NCBI GenBank assembly: GCA_004009845.1
Contig: RMBW01000201.1
Span: 1-29,359 of the forward strand
Direction of reading: 5' to 3'
Source of the DNA: Davidsoniella eucalypti
Taxonomy: Eukaryota; Ascomycota; Sordariomycetes; Microascales; Ceratocystidaceae
DNA length: 29,359 bases
Positions within the stretch are counted from its first letter, which is position 1; the number at the start of each line of letters is the position of its first letter. Both the position numbers and the translations under genes were made by a program. The notes below the pieces were generated by a model that ran no database searches, was not told the origin of the DNA, and saw nothing but the letters and a program-made list of their open reading frames with translations. Below are positions 29,183-29,359 of the stretch, one piece after another.

Positions 29183-29359
29183 GGGGGAGAAACTGGGAGA
29201 GTGGAGGAAGTGAAACCACGATGGTGTTGCAGGTGAGGGTGACCAGTCGCACTTCGTGATGATTCGTGGTGTTGTTATTTTCTTTGTGTTTTTTCCTTAT
29301 GTTTTTTATGTTTTGTGTTATGTTTTCTTGTTTTCTGTTATGTTTTTATTGTTTTAATT
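29183..29359 (+). other. LINE-3 3'UTR with T-rich repeats
   Basis: A G-rich segment follows the ORF2 stop. From about 29275 to the window end the sequence is built of irregular TTATGTTTT-like units and T runs. The LINE 3' terminus and any tail lie beyond the window. No gene is seen. Confidence 0.6.

Larger units (their letters stand above)
25060..29359 (+). mobile_element. LINE-3: mosaic Tad1/I-like element inserted in gag of E
   Basis: The 5'UTR matches LINE-1 exactly over 68 nt. It is joined to only the last part of ORF1, then comes ORF2 with three frameshifts in the endonuclease and an open RT-RNaseH. The ORF1 remnant is much less like LINE-1 (about half identical residues) than ORF2 is (nearly identical after about 25514). 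The 3' end reaches the window end in a T-rich tract. Confidence 0.87.

Noticed and set aside
1..29359. Host gene, tRNA or defence system among the elements
   Set aside because: Every open frame with recognisable domains is gag, pol, ORF1 or ORF2 of a retroelement, and no stretch over 300 bases remains unexplained by element leaders or UTRs.

Overview
This window contains no recognisable host gene. It is a dense nest of class I retrotransposons, of the kind found in repeat-rich compartments of filamentous fungal genomes (most likely Pezizomycotina). The clues are Ty3/gypsy chromoviruses with a C-terminal chromodomain and Tf1/sushi-type self-priming, together with Tad1/I-like LINEs carrying a C-terminal RNase H. 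The host identification is an inference from element types only.

Layout, left to right. (1) 1-6055, minus: chromovirus copy A, with gag intact and pol broken by single-base deletions; its 5' LTR is 5875-6055. (2) 6056-10090, plus: chromovirus copy B of the same family, with a long open pol (PR-RT-RNaseH-IN-chromodomain) and 3' LTR 9910-10090. Its gag and 5' LTR are absent because copy A sits at its pol start. (3) 10091-13463, minus: LINE-1 copy, with complete ORF1 and an ORF2 cut inside the RT by copy B's LTR. (4) 13464-13580, minus: a 117-bp U3-like LTR fragment joined to the LINE 5' end. (5) 13581-19180, minus: chromovirus copy C, with LTR, leader, degenerate gag, and pol open from RT to IN but cut near the integrase C-terminus. 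(6) 19181-20260, minus: LINE-2, 5'UTR and most of ORF1. (7) 20261-23114, minus: chromovirus D of a different family (triple zinc-knuckle Gag; pol cut in RT). (8) 23115-25059, plus: chromovirus E, with 5' LTR, leader and a broken gag. (9) 25060-29359, plus: LINE-3, a mosaic copy with a deleted ORF1 and a frameshifted endonuclease but an open RT-RNaseH.

Every junction is abrupt and most coincide with an LTR edge or a LINE 5' end. The order is best read as serial insertion: D is the oldest host, LINE-2 is in D, C in LINE-2, an LTR in C, LINE-1 in that LTR, B in LINE-1 and A in B. On the right, E is in D and LINE-3 is in E.

Several working parts are visible in the RNA. These are an 11-12 nt self-primer shared by the LTR R start and the PBS in both LTR types; a TATA-to-R distance of 54-56 nt in every LTR; a probable -1 ribosomal frameshift at the gag stop, followed by a stem whose pairs covary between families; and a tandem array of small covarying hairpins in the gag leader. 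The LINE 5' end lies exactly where the LTR transcription start would be, which suggests an LTR-derived LINE promoter or 5'UTR. No tRNA, rRNA, CRISPR or host gene was found.
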